Of a DNA stretch of 30,319 nucleotides, positions 11,301 through 22,639 are shown in pieces (within the stretch, counting starts at the first letter, position 1; each line of letters begins with the position of its first letter). The notes beneath the pieces were generated by a model. That model was not told the DNA's origin and made no database searches. It worked only from the letters and a program-made list of their open reading frames with translations. Source of the stretch: Chromera velia (Eukaryota > Sar > Chromeraceae); the NCBI GenBank assembly GCA_018398765.1, contig JAHBMJ010001661.1:78700-109018 (forward strand), written 5' to 3'. A program made the translations under genes and the position numbers.

Positions 11301-11973
11301 CCAATGATGCACAAATGAATGAACACATCCATCCAGGGATCCACACATGCAGTAGAGAGCGCATGAAAGTGTGGCAGACTGAATCGAAGGTCGGAGGTGT
11401 CTTTGTTGTGATTTGGACGAATCGATGGGAGTCTTCCCAGGGACTTTCTGCAAGCCCGGCTCATTCGCTTTTCACATCAACCTGCCGATAGTGCAGCACA
11501 TAGTCACACCCTCCCCAACACGGTCATGCCTACTCACCCAACCCACCTGTGTCATTTCTCCGATGAATGTCCCGTCTCCTTCCCGTGCGGAGTGCGGGGT
11601 TTTTGGGGTCTATGGAGGAAGGGGGCTCGACAGGAATGTCCCTGGTGTCCCCCCGCAAGAATTCCTCTGGCTCCAGGCGGGTCTGTCCGAGGTTCCACGC
11701 GTGAGGTAGCCACTCTGGGCGCTCTCCGTCTACTTTCGGGGGTAAGGCGGCCTCTTTATGTTTCTGGGGCCACTCTGGGTCTGTCCGGTCGGCCACCCAG
11801 CGAAAGTGAAGCAGCGTGGCTGGAGGGGGGGCAGGTTGTCGTCTCAGCCAGTGGGGAGACAGAAAGGCCTGTAGCCCTGGTTTCCGTCGTGATCTTTTGA
11901 AAGTGAGGTTCAAGAGACCTCTGTGGAAATGGAGACACAAGCTCAGACACGCAAGGAGAAGAGAGTATCTCAT
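8362..11973 (-). CDS. Seven-exon gene for a 422-residue protein with signal-peptide-like start; family not recognised
   Basis: My model, in transcript order, has exons at 11973-11547, 11294-11138, 10833-10699, 10289-10177, 9617-9500, 9102-8905 and 8482-8362. All junctions are GT-AG, all phases agree, and the summed length of 1269 nt is exactly 423 codons including the TGA stop. The start ATG at 11973 gives a hydrophobic leader (RYSLLLACLSLCLHF) followed by a basic, Arg/Pro-rich stretch; this resembles a signal peptide plus transit peptide, as on proteins sent to complex plastids, but that is inference. The mature part is rich in Trp and Asp (for example LTDPNQDWDDGLWEMEYYMK and PVQLWFFPDGHLN) and ends in DPTDPFTYGLS. 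No transmembrane segment is evident after the leader. The exon at 9617-9500 could instead begin at 9633 if an extra exon lies near 9992. I recognise no domain. The gene is convincing because of codon texture and phase agreement. Confidence 0.7.
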
Positions 11974-13002
11974 GACTCTACCCTGACACAGGAGACTGGG
12001 GCAGCGTGCACAAGCCTTTTCTCCAGCTTGAAAAGACACCAGTAAGTATCTGCTGCCGTATAGAGAAAGACAATTCGAAGCTGTTGAAGGAAAGGGCAAT
12101 CTTCAACTTGTCCGGGTACACCAATCAGGGCTGAGAAAAGGAGACGGCAACGAGACAGGAAGTGTTTCAATTAATTTTGCACGAGAAAAGAAATTCCCCA
12201 TGAAGAATGCAATCTGTAAAGGAGTACAAGTGCTTTCACATCGGCAAAGTAGAACCGACTTCTAGCATTCCTACGGATGTACGTTATTTTCTTCATTGAA
12301 GGACTTGAGACAACAGTTCTGCTCATCATCAGCAGCTCATGCAAAATGACGACTTCGATTTGTCGCCCGGAGGCTTAATTGTCGATTCAATCATGCATTC
12401 AAGCAACAGATGTGACATGCATGGGCCCATGCAGGCAGATGGGACCGACGCGCACTATAGCTGTCTGCATGGGGCCCTGGCATGCATGCATGACTTTCCG
12501 TAGACGGCGCCCTGTGAACCCAAACCCAACCTGTGTATGCATGTCAACCTAGCTGTGTTGCAACCCCCGTGGCCCGTTCACTGAAATGTTCCGACAAACG
12601 GCTGCCATCCCATCAGCTGCCAGCACCTGCCAGCTGTACTCGATTCTTTTCACAAGGTGAAACCATTCCAAAGCCCCAAAGCCCCTTCATCCACTGATAC
12701 ACACCACAAGGATCTTCTGAAGCCCGCCTAGACCCAGTCGACCACTCGAACCCGTACACCTTGCACCGTCTGTCCGTCTATTCTACCTGACAGCGCCAAC
12801 ATGGTGATGCATCTCTGCGAATTGGGGAGCCGCATCCCCGTCGCTACACGCGATCCGTCAAAGGTTTCCAGGACCATTCAGGGAATGGATCTTGCCATCA
12901 GCCGCAACTGCAGAGACGAAATGGATCTCGCCAGTCTGCGACTTGGGTGGTTCACGCCTGACTGCTGCCCGTGATCCGTTGGAGCTCTCAAGCACAGAGA
13001 AG
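11974..13002. other. Intergenic region between two divergent genes
   Basis: This separates the minus-strand gene starting at 11973 from the plus-strand gene starting near 13003, so it probably contains both promoters. No core element is recognisable. It holds a palindrome-rich stretch at 12415-12493. An ATG at 12801 opens a different frame that ends after 58 codons. Confidence 0.5.
12415..12493. repeat. Inverted repeat of nested ATGCAT/GGGCCC palindromes
   Basis: The left arm at about 12415-12440 contains the self-complementary ATGCATGGGCCCATGCA-like core. The right arm at about 12462-12493 (CTGCATGGGGCCCTGGCATG) is its near reverse complement across a ~20-bp spacer. It lies between two divergently transcribed genes. 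Confidence 0.55.
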
Positions 13003-14385
13003 ATGGGTCTCGACGGCTCGGCAATGACAACAGTTGAAGGACCCAGACAGGATTCTGATGACCGCTCTGCTGCTGCCGAACAGCCAAAGCATGATTCCAG
13101 TGACCGGACTGCAGTGATTGAAGCCGTCTGTAGTGATGGAAAAGTGGCCATGTCTGCAGCCGAGTTCAAGCAGGTGGTGAATGCAGGAGACATCTTGGGC
13201 AGCCTCGTCTATGGGCACCCAGGGATGCGCAGTGAGGCCCGGCCCAAGTATGACGTCTTCCGAACTTACGGTGTTTCCCGCAAGGTGCTGAATGTCATTC
13301 GAGCCTGCATCCGGGGAAACGGAACTTTGCCTCAAGACCGTGATGCCTTGGCTCTTGCAGTTTCTGGGGACCTCCGTCATTCTGCAGAGACGCTTGGCGG
13401 CTTTCCTTTGGTAAACGAAGCGCTCAAGCAACACGAAGCCAAGCAGGAAGAGAATCAGAGGGCCACCGTTCCGCTTGCGGATCGAGCAGGCATCTACGAA
13501 TGGCGCAACCTCATCAGAATCCAGACCAGTACTACTAGTGCGAATAGGGTCGACTTTCAAAGGGCCTTCAACGCACTTGGCATGAAGGGCTTCATGTTGG
13601 TATCTGAAAGAGACGTTGAAAGCGACAGTAAAGAGTATGTTTTCCGTCGCCCCAAAGACTCTACACAGGGAAATGCCGCTCCCCTGTGTCAGGCAGGTGC
13701 GACTCCAGCTGCTAGTGAGTCAGGAACCCCTTCCTCGTCTTCCTCCTCAGGCTCGGGAGGTTGGGGAAGCCCGGCTTTAAACGGGGGCGGTTCGTCGTGG
13801 TAATCGTTTTCGAGGGGGTATGCCTGTATGGGAGGGCGAAGAGCCGGTCTTCGGTCTGCGTGTGGCTAAGTCTTCGGCCAGTGTACATGACCCCAGCAAG
13901 AGGTGCAGAAAAGAACTGCGCGGCGCGAATTGAAGCAAGATGAGGGAGACCGGGACGGAGTCTCAAACAATAAGAGGAACACCTTCATGAATTGCAGTCA
14001 AGTCCGAGAAGACATCCATCCACTCTTTTCGTGCACCGTGCCTACGTTGGGAGAGGGCTGTAGATATCGTTCCCTTCTTGGCCATGATCTTTTTTGTGTT
14101 GCACCGTGCGTACGTTGGGAAAGGGCTGCATGTAGACATAGTTCCCTTCTTGGCCATGATCTTTTTTATGGTGGTCATCGTCTTCTTGCTCGTCCTCTCT
14201 GCCGCATCCCGTCTCTCTGCTCTTCTAGCTGCTCTTTCTGAATCGGGGAAGTGGGGGGTGCAGGTGAAACCGTCGATTCCGGGAAGAGGACGATTCACGT
14301 CTGGATTCATTCACGTCAGGGTCCGGAAGATGCTGAAATGGACGTTGATGCCTTTTGTGAGCAGTTCAATGGAGCAGGTTTATGA
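13003..14385 (+). CDS. Protein with a weak BTB/T1-like region
   Basis: The first in-frame ATG is at 13003; the frame is open upstream to about 12808 but without ATG, so an earlier exon is possible. About 45-140 residues from this ATG, the pattern GDILGSLVYG ... VFRTYGVSRKVLNVIRACIRGNGTLPQDRD resembles the BTB_2/T1 (KCTD-like) fold, which mediates oligomerisation; this is a fold-pattern impression and not a firm match. Two 3' ends are possible. The frame may simply read on to TAA at 13801-13803, giving a Ser/Gly-rich tail. Alternatively, a phase-1 GT-AG intron at 13697-14263 joins to an exon at 14264-14385 that adds 40 acidic residues ending EQFNGAGL. The spliced form looks more protein-like. 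Function unknown. Confidence 0.55.
14034..14166. repeat. Tandem duplication, two ~67-bp units
   Basis: A unit beginning GCACCGTGC(C/G)TACGTTGGG and ending CCTTCTTGGCCATGATCTTT occurs at about 14034-14095 and again at about 14101-14166 with a handful of differences. It lies in the putative intron of the BTB-like gene. Confidence 0.75.
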
Positions 14386-15364
14386 CTAGGTTTATGAGCG
14401 TTCTCGATCATATCATATTCATTTGAATCATGAAAAGACTCGTAGAGATTTTCTGATGAAAACTGAATCGCAGTAATCGCACGTCTAGTCGCACGTAATG
14501 TGGCACATTAATTCGCCATCAGACAGCTAGCCTGAGCTAGGCAATAAAGAAGCTAGAGGCCGTCGAATGATATAGAATTTAATTCAAATGAACTAGCAAA
14601 TGAATTAAGACTATCATATAATCTATTATTAGATATACTATCATTGAAGAATACAGTGATAGACACTGATAGTGACCTAGATAGTGACTCGAAATATATT
14701 AAATTCCTACTCAAATTTTATGCACTAACTCTATGTATGATTTTACATGATTTATTATTAAATTATTAATGAATCTGATTCGATCATTGATTGCATAACC
14801 ATGGTAAAACGGTTTTGTCACTGTTATTTTTACTATAGTTTTATCTTAATTAATTCATGCTAAGAGTTTTTATAAAACATTGATAGTTTATGATCAACTT
14901 AACATTATGCAGCTTGCAGACTCGGATGTACTTGGATCATGAGATTTATGGATCGACCCATAAACCCGGCCTACAAAAAAGTTAAGAAATTTATTAGAAA
15001 TATCATTCAAATGTATAAAAAATATATTAGAATTTAGAAATATTCTAAGAAATATATGAAAAATATCCTAAGAAATATTTTAGAAATAAGTTCAAATAAT
15101 CCTAGAAATAACCTACTCTAATTTTTTAACATGTCTAGCAATGTCGCAGCGACGTGAGCTAGGACGTGAAACTGGTTTTTAGACTATAACTCAGCTTAGT
15201 ACACAAACGAAGGTCTTTACATTGAAAGCTATGATGCTTATGGCAGCCTTATGCAGCCTCAGTTGCACCGCTGTAGCAATGACCGACTCGAGCTCACAAG
15301 CCAAAAGAGCAGAACAATACGAACAAATCCGACTACTGTGTAGGTCACTTTTCGTATCAGTTGA
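14386..15364. other. AT-rich intergenic region
   Basis: About 1 kb of AT-rich DNA without a credible ORF. It includes an ATAGTGA/ACTGATAG-rich part near 14630-14700 and many AGAAATAT-like repeats at 14985-15110. It lies between the converging 3' ends of the BTB-like gene and the SPF27 gene. Confidence 0.55.
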
Positions 15365-15908
15365 CTAGCTAGAAACGTCTTCCATCCGCGTGTCCTCCTC
15401 TTCGTCATCCTCCCGAATAACCGACGGGTCTGCTCCGTTGAGGGTTTCCCTCTCTTCTGCCTCTGCAACCTTGAACTTCTCTGGAAGACACCCTCTGCAA
15501 GCGTTTTCAGAACAGCAAAGAAAAAAGGGCAGGTTAGTGTAACCTCGGAAGGCAACCTGTGCACATGCTTGAACACACTCGGTACATACTTCACTCTACT
15601 CGTATACCGAAGTTTCGTGCGCGCTCTCCAAGACTTTTGACAGGGCCCCGTGATACGCCTCGTGCCAGAGGATTGTGTGTCACACGGGGATACGGCAAAA
15701 GCATGCGTCGGTCAGCGTGTTGATACATGCATGCATGAGCACAATCTGAGAAGAGAAAAGATGCAGACCCCCACTTTGGAACAAGGGACAAATGCCCGTA
15801 TCTTCAACGCACCGGAGACACGTGCTCCCCCCCCCCCCNNNNNNNNNNNNNNNNNNNNNNNNNNNNNNNNNNNNNNNNNNNNNNNNNNNNNNNNNNNNNN
15901 NNNNNNNN

Positions 15909-15961
<53 letters not shown>

Positions 15962-16246
15962 CACAGACACACACCTGGTCCTGCAGATCGACTTCAGGTC
16001 CTGGACCTCCGCGGCAAGAGGCCCCAGAGCTTGAAGGAGGGCCCCATTGCTGCAGGAACACACACACTCTCTCTTCCTCTCAGACACACACACACACACA
16101 CACACACAAAGCCTTACTCTCTCTCCCTCTTTCACACACAGTCGCAGAGGCACACATGCACAAGTGCCGCGCTTGCGCCCCCGCTCACAAGAACCACACA
16201 TTCCCACGCATAACACACGAGCGCACACAAACCCTGATTCTCTACA

Positions 16247-16301
<55 letters not shown>

Positions 16302-16449
16302 ATTTCCCTCGACAAAATATTAGGGAGGAAGGATAAGTTCCCGGGGGACACCTTTGTCCAAGGATTTTTTTCGTACAGTTTTAGCTCCATTCCTTCTCCT
16401 TCGTGCAAAAATCCATGATTCCTGTTCCCGCTTCCCTTCATTTCAAAAA

Positions 16450-16499
<50 letters not shown>

Positions 16500-18437
16500 T
16501 GACTCTTGCTCAGTCTTCTCGATCTGCCTCTTGAAGTTCTGCAGCTCCCCTCCACAGTCAATCTGCGGATCGGATCACATGCTTATTCATGCACACTTTC
16601 TCTCCCTGGAGAACGGCACTTGCAGGTAGGCAAGAAGACGACCGCCAACCTTTTGAGCATGGCGATGAGGTTGCGAACGAAGGTGCAGAACAGTGGAAGA
16701 CACGCTCCAAAAGAGACGAAAAGAAGCGCTTTGGTGAACAGCAGGCCAATGTTCTCTTTGTGCGTCCAGATGGAGATCTCTTCTTCCCCTCAACAGTCAG
16801 AATCCCAAACCAATTTCATGGAGGAGCTTTTAGCCAGGGAGCCGAGAGGGGAGGGCTGCTTGAGAAACCCTTTTTTCAGCCCGTAACAGCAACCGTCAGA
16901 CCCACCCAAAACATACCCCTTTTTCACCCAGACCCCCAGACAGACCTGTTGCATCTTGCGCTTCTTGTTCGTCTCATCGATGTTCGCCCTCGTCTTGTCT
17001 AGCCGGAATTTGACGCTGCATGAATGCACGCGTCAGTCAAACAAGCACAAAGAAGAGGGAAGAAAGGAGACGAGATGAATGAGGATGCAACGAAAAGAGG
17101 GCCATCAAGGGACATGACGGCAGAAAGGGAAGAAAAAACTGCCCGTTGTCATTTGGGGATGCTGGTGTCTTTCTTTCATGAAACCAATGCAGAATTTCGA
17201 AGAGCTACAAAGGGTTTTGGGCACAGAGCGTGAGAAACCCAATAGAATCATTTCCACAGACAGGAAGGAAGGAAGGCACACGTCTGCATTCAAGGACCAA
17301 CTCCAGTTTGAAGCCTGTCAAGAACAATCGAGGAGGCGGAAGTGGGAAAAGGAAGGAAAGGTTTCTGATGGGAAGGGACGGGAGAAGACAAGGAAAGGAA
17401 CGAGGCATCTGTCAAAAGAGAAGGGTGAATGTCTTGCAAGGTTCTCCCTTCTCCCTTCAAGTGAGTAGGTACGTTGGTGCGGTGCCCACAGCTTTCTGGC
17501 TTCTTTAAAATTCCAGACAGAAAGCTTTGTTTGAGTGGGGTTCATTCTGAAGGCCGTGAGAGGCAGGAGAAAGCACGGAAAGGCGGCCGGGGAGTGGCAG
17601 TCAGGTAAAGAGCAAGGATGCAGAGGCTGGAAGGCAAGCAAGAAAAGAGAGGGGGTCAAGTGCTGTGCGACAGCGACAGGACAGAAAGATCAAGTGCATT
17701 TCAAAAGTGATCGAGAAAGAAAGCACGCGTGGTGCCAAAGACTCTCTCTCGATCGGAAGTTGCATCGATGGATATAAAGAACTTGAGGATAATTTCTTCA
17801 ACGAGGGCCAGAAAGAAAGAAAGCAAATGCGTAGGGTCTGGCAAGTATTGAATGGAATGACCTCTGCTGGTGCACTTCCAAGTCCGAGCAATATTTGAGC
17901 CATGAGGCCTCTGCGTATTTGTTTGCAAGCTCCAAGTTCACCATCTGGTTGCTGGAGTGCTCCAAGGTACACTGGGCAGACTCCACAGCCTTCTTCCACT
18001 CCTGCAAATCCTGTGCTTTGTGGCCTGTGGGAGGCATAATGTCGTACCGTTTCGGTTCGATGGCCTGGATGTGCTTCTCTTCTGCAATCAGGAGACAACA
18101 GAGAGACTCAATATTCGCGCACCTGGGGAAGGTAAAGCGAAAAGTGAGAGGAGAGTAAGTGACCTGCTGCGCTTTTGAGTCCCTCCAACAAGATGGGGTC
18201 ACTGTCCAGATGGGGCGTCTCGGGCAGAGGGAAGTTCTCTAGGTAGTCTCTCTTGGGCATAGCGTCCATCTCGTCTTTTATCAGGGCGAAGACCCTTTCC
18301 TTTTCTTCTGGCAGCATGGTGTCAACGTAAGGGAGGGCGTCCACCAGGTCCCAGTTCTCGTTCTCCTTGAAGAGGGGAGTCATACCGTCCATCGGTGGGA
18401 TGGGCCCGCTACTGCTGCTGCTACTGCTGGCTGCCAT
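15365..18437 (-). CDS. BCAS2: Pre-mRNA-splicing factor SPF27 / BCAS2 homologue
   Basis: BCAS2/SPF27 is a coiled-coil subunit of the Prp19 (NTC) spliceosomal complex in the nucleus. The start ATG at 18437 gives a Ser-rich leader, then VDALPYVDTMLPEEKERVFA in exon 1 (18437-18164), the family's N-terminal DALPY block. Exon 2 (18081-17862) has EPKRYDIMPP and NQMVNLELANKYAEASWLKY, matching the family's middle. Exon 3 (17015-16946) has LDKTRANIDETNKKRKMQQ, matching its basic coiled coil. Phases across these three exons agree exactly. The next one or two exons between 16880 and 16563 could not be resolved. ELQNFKRQIEKTEQE at about 16562-16500 fits the last heptads. Exons at 16049-15975 (LLQALGPLAAEVQDLKS) and 15494-15365 (ending EDDEEEDTRMEDVSS, stop TAG) are phase-compatible with each other across the N gap. 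They would form an acidic C-terminal extension absent from the human protein, or belong to another gene. Confidence 0.85.
15829..15975. repeat. Assembly gap flanked by poly-C and (AC)n
   Basis: A C-run ends at 15838, 70 Ns fill 15839-15908, and a (CA)n tract follows to about 15975. The gap falls in an intron of the SPF27 gene, if the downstream exon belongs to it. Open frames reading through the Ns are artefacts. Confidence 0.95.
16081..16500. repeat. Microsatellite cluster in SPF27 introns
   Basis: (CA)n at about 16083-16107, (CT)n followed by (CA)n at about 16243-16300, (GA)n at about 16451-16466 and (GACA)n at about 16466-16500. The last tract abuts the end of an SPF27 coding segment, so the splice donor there is ambiguous: every fourth base starts a GT on the minus strand. 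Confidence 0.9.
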
Positions 18438-19866
18438 CCTTCTCTCGTGTCCTTCGTGAAAACTGGAAGGAGAAGTTCCGGGGGGGGGAAGATCAGGACC
18501 CCGGCTCTTCAAGGCAACCTTTTCGGACCACGGGCTTCCCAAAATGGCCCACTGCAACTACAAAGCAGAAAAGCCTCAGCCCACAAAGACGAGAACAAAT
18601 CCACGGGTAAAATTCTGTGCTGCGTACAACACTGCGAGCAGAGAGACGGCGGCCCACCAAGAAACTTATATACAGGGCAATCTGGGTTTGTGCTTATGAG
18701 ATCACGAAATTTTGAAACGGCATTCCAAAAGTCCCTTTGCCACATAACAGTGCGCTGATAATGCGAGAGTGGTGTGGCACTGGGATCAATTTAAAAGTTT
18801 GAATGAATGATCGATTTAAAAGTTTGAAGTTTGAATCAAACTTTTTAATAGAGTACATGATCGCGCGATATCAGGGCCTCTCATGCAGCAAAGCATAGCA
18901 AAGCTGAGCGCTGCGAGGCGATAGATTGCGCCTCGGAGGGCAGCTCAGCCCGGCACGGGGGCCCTGCATGAGATTGCGCGCACCAAGTCATGCACACGAG
19001 AATCGTGTGACGAGATACACCCAACCAGTTGGGTGAGTGCCTCGGGGGGCCCTTTATAGGGGGTCCGCAAATTTGATTGATGCGCACCATCGGGGGCTTG
19101 GGCATGTCTTGTGCAGGTGCATGGGGCGGGGGCCACGGCAACGCGCACGAAGTATGCTTTTCAGGACCGCACGAGCATGCACTTACAACTCCGTGCGAGT
19201 TACTTGAGGGGCACGCATGTGCGAAGTAATCAAGGTATGTGCGATCGTAGCTTTGTGCGAGTTGCTTGAGGGGTATATTTTGGAATTCAGGCGACACCAT
19301 GATAGATGGAGATAGACCCCCTAAAAATGAAAAAATGCATTATGCAGGATACCCCCTCCACAGGCTCTGGGGGTATGCCGGGGCCCTGAAAAAAAAATGT
19401 TCAAAAAAAAAAAACATGTGTAACATGGAAAAAGTTAGAGGAAAGCAATGTTAGAGAGCAGGAATTCACCTATGACGAGAATATTTTTTCTGGATTGAAA
19501 ACGGTTCAATAAAAAATGGTTGTTCAAAAAATAAAAATAAATATTAATAATTCTGTATTATTCTGTATAATTCTATATTAAAGCTAGAAAATAAAGCCTA
19601 AAGAGAAAAATATATAAAATAAATAAAAATAAAGAATTAAGTCTATAAATATAATTGGGAATAACGAGTGCAATAAGGCTAGTTTCGATGTTACAGGGTT
19701 CAAATTTGATTTCAAAGTCTCTGATGCACTGTAATGCAAGGTTTATATGGTCTAATAATTTGCGGTTCGTCCAATACAAACTAGTATAGTCGTATATAGT
19801 CGTTGATACAAACACTTTTCTCATTCCTTATATATTGCTTACACGTGGATGCAATGTAATGCATGC
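18438..19866. other. Intergenic region upstream of SPF27 and before the retroelement
   Basis: No gene is supported. The GC-rich part (18850-19300) contains a short repeated phrase, GTGCGAGTTRCTTGAGGGG, near 19193 and 19256. The part from about 19400 is AT-rich. The first ~200 bp presumably hold the SPF27 promoter, but no element is recognisable. Confidence 0.5.
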
Positions 19867-20203
19867 ACGTGTGTTCTCTAATCATGCCTACACTCTATCC
19901 ATCGGCTTGCAAGGATCGACGTAATACTGCGATTAATTGGTATGCTGATTTCGAGCTATTAATGTTTAGCTCGGCGTGTATGCGAAGCTTCAGTCTCCAA
20001 AGTTTTTTGTATATATGCATTTCTTTGTATGTCGTTTAATTAGCATATATTCGATAAATTCCAATTGAATCAGACAGCAGCCTGTTGGATTGTACTGGAT
20101 TATGGTAGATTGACCATGTGCTCCTACCAACACATTCGTGCACAGACAACATAAGATCTCAGCTGTTTGAAGAGACTATCAATTTTCTAGAATCTCCATT
20201 ATA
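19867..20203 (+). repeat. 5' direct terminal repeat (pLTR-like) of the retroelement
   Basis: 337 bp starting ACGTGTGTTCTCTAAT and ending TAGAATCTCCATTAT. It aligns along its full length with 29749-30068, with roughly 15 substitutions, one ~17-bp stretch (after TTTCTTTGTA) missing from the downstream copy and a 2-bp indel. Both are in the same orientation. It contains no ORF. I looked for a hammerhead-ribozyme core (CTGATGA plus GAAA), which some PLE repeats carry, and did not see one. Confidence 0.85.
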
Positions 20204-21185
20204 GATTCTTTTTCCGGGTCGGCTCCTTGCCTTAAACCTCGGAATTCTATAGACTATTACGTGCATGCAGTGAAGTCTAGTCTCTCTGCTGTCCTGGTAG
20301 ACTGATTCTTAGGCACTTGAGGGACTCGAAGATGTATAAGTCAGTGAAAGAACGGCTCGGTCAGGTGGAAGTGGAAGAAGCGCCCCCAGATACGGGGGGA
20401 ATGGTTGAGCCAAGGAAGAGGATCCCAGATAGAATGGTTGTGAAACCATATCTACCGGGTCATAAGCTGAAGGCAGACGAGGTCATCGTTAATACGTTTG
20501 ACACAGAGAAGACGGGGATGACAGAATGGGTCCTGGTGAAGATGAGGGTGGCAGACGCTACAAATTTGAAAGCCATAAACAAGGATGCCCTCAAGTTCTC
20601 AATGAAGGTGGAGGTAATGAATAAACAGGCATACGATAGGCTGATTGTGCCGTCGAGGAAAATGAAGAAGGGGGGAGAGATAAACGAAAAGGCACATATC
20701 AGAATGATGGAGGTGAAGGAAGCATGTGATGAGATGGTGGAAGGGGTGTTGATACTAATGCTTCAGATGCCGCTCGACGGGGTGTTCTCGAAATCCAGAA
20801 GGGAGTACATGATGATGCAGAAGGGAATGGAATACAGAGAATACACCCAAAGGCTGATGAACAAAGTGAGAAGTGAGGGGGCTGCATACATTGACGCACA
20901 CCTGGCCACTGAACATATAGCTGCTAAAGCGGGGGCACAGGTAGATGTGGCGAGTGAGATGTTGTGCTCAGTGGCGGAGATGATGAAAGAGCATAGAGTC
21001 ATGGAAATTTACGGGCGGGTTGTTCGTCTTCAGGAAGAGATGAAGAAAACCCGGAGAAGGGGGGTAAGTGGGCTAATGGGTGGGAAACACTCTATGTACC
21101 CGACCTGTGACATCCAATCAGGGGGGATCACAGTTGAGGACAAGTCCCTATGCTTAAAAATGGACCTCTATGCTAAAGTCTGACC

Positions 21186-21889
21186 TTTATATTAATAGTA
21201 TTATTCCACGTTTTCTTGACATAAAATATAAATTAATTAGATTATTTTTTTTTAGTTTATCAATGATAAATAAGCTGATAACAAATGTTTATAAATTTAG
21301 ATTCAAGTTCTTAAAAGTAATTCGAGTGCTAGCTTGTTAAAGGTGATTGATCAACAGTGATTGCCAGCTACTGCATGTGAATGTTTTTCAAATCTAAATC
21401 TGTTTAATGATACTGTTAGCTAAAAAAGTTTTGAAATTTGACTATTATTCGATTAAGTATGTGTGTGCGTATGAATGCGCGGCAAAAAGTTAAAAAAAAA
21501 ACTATAATCTATCTAGATAATCTATATATTTTAAAGTTTTCACTACAAATGTTAGACTAGAATAAAATTAATTCTCTGGAAAATTCTTTTAAAAATAGTT
21601 CAATGAGAATGAGTTTTGAATTTTAATACTATCAAAACAATGATCGAAAACTAAAATTTAATATTTTTTGAATATTATTTCAAGAGAAAACTTTGAAAAG
21701 GCCAATGTTTAATCCGTTTTGTTCCATTTGTTATTCAGATCGATTCTGATTGAAGAGTCGTTTCTGTACTTCTTCTACCATTGCCTAAAGAATGACATTC
21801 TGAGACACCAACTTCTTGTAGGACAAATCACGGAAACTCAGAGTGCCTTTGCCTTAAACGCATAAATGATATCCATTAGGTGAGGGAAG
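21186..21889. other. AT-rich non-coding DNA inside the nested element
   Basis: No ORF and no recognisable motif. It has poly-A and poly-T runs and strong AT richness between the left TIR and the homopurine tract. Confidence 0.5.
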
Positions 21890-22585
21890 AAAACAAAATA
21901 AGTAAGCAAAACAGGAAAGCAACGGAAACGGAGGGAGAAAGAAGATAAATAAGCGAGAAAAAGAAAAAGGAAGGAAGAAAAGAAGAAAGGAAGCAAGGAA
22001 GGAAGGAAAGAAAGTAAAGAGTCTTAGACGAAGAAAGAAGGAAGGCCAATTAATAAATACGGAAGGCAGGACGGAAGGAAGGAAGGAAGGAAGGAAGAAA
22101 GGAATTAAGAAAACAAAAAAAAAGAAGGAAGAAAGAGAGGAAGGAAGGAAGGAAGGAAGGAAGGAAGAACGGCAGGTAGGGATAAAGGACAGAACAAAAT
22201 GAAAAAAGAAGGAACTTCAAGGAAAAAAGAAAACAGCAGGGGAAGGAAAAAAGAAGCAAAAGGAGAGACAGGGCAACGAAGGAAGGAAGAAGGAAGGAAG
22301 GAAGGAAAGAAGGAAGGAAGGAAGGAAGGAAGGAAAAAAGGAAAGAAGGAAAAAAACGAATAGAGGAAGGACGGGAGAAACGACGGAAGAAAGGAAGGAT
22401 GAAAGACAGGAAAGAAACAGACACAGAAAGCTCGAAAATTTTTAAACGAAAGAAAGAATGAAAGTAGGAGGGGGGAACGATATAATAAAGAGAGAAAAGA
22501 AAGACGGAAAGAAGGGACTCTGACAAGGAAAGAAAGGAAGAAAGGATCAAAAAAGGAAGGAAGAAAGAAAGTCACAAAGAGAGAA

Positions 22586-22639
<54 letters not shown>

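Noticed and set aside
15650-16561. Long ORFs through the N gap and CA/GA repeats on both strands
   Set aside because: They read through unknown bases and microsatellites. Only short segments inside them match SPF27-type coding sequence, in defined frames.
18881-19300. 139-codon minus-strand ORF
   Set aside because: GC-rich open frame with no motif and repeated short phrases; nothing supports it as a gene.
19867-20203. Hammerhead ribozyme in the retroelement terminal repeat
   Set aside because: Some Penelope-like repeats carry one, but neither copy shows the conserved CTGATGA and GAAA core in a workable arrangement.
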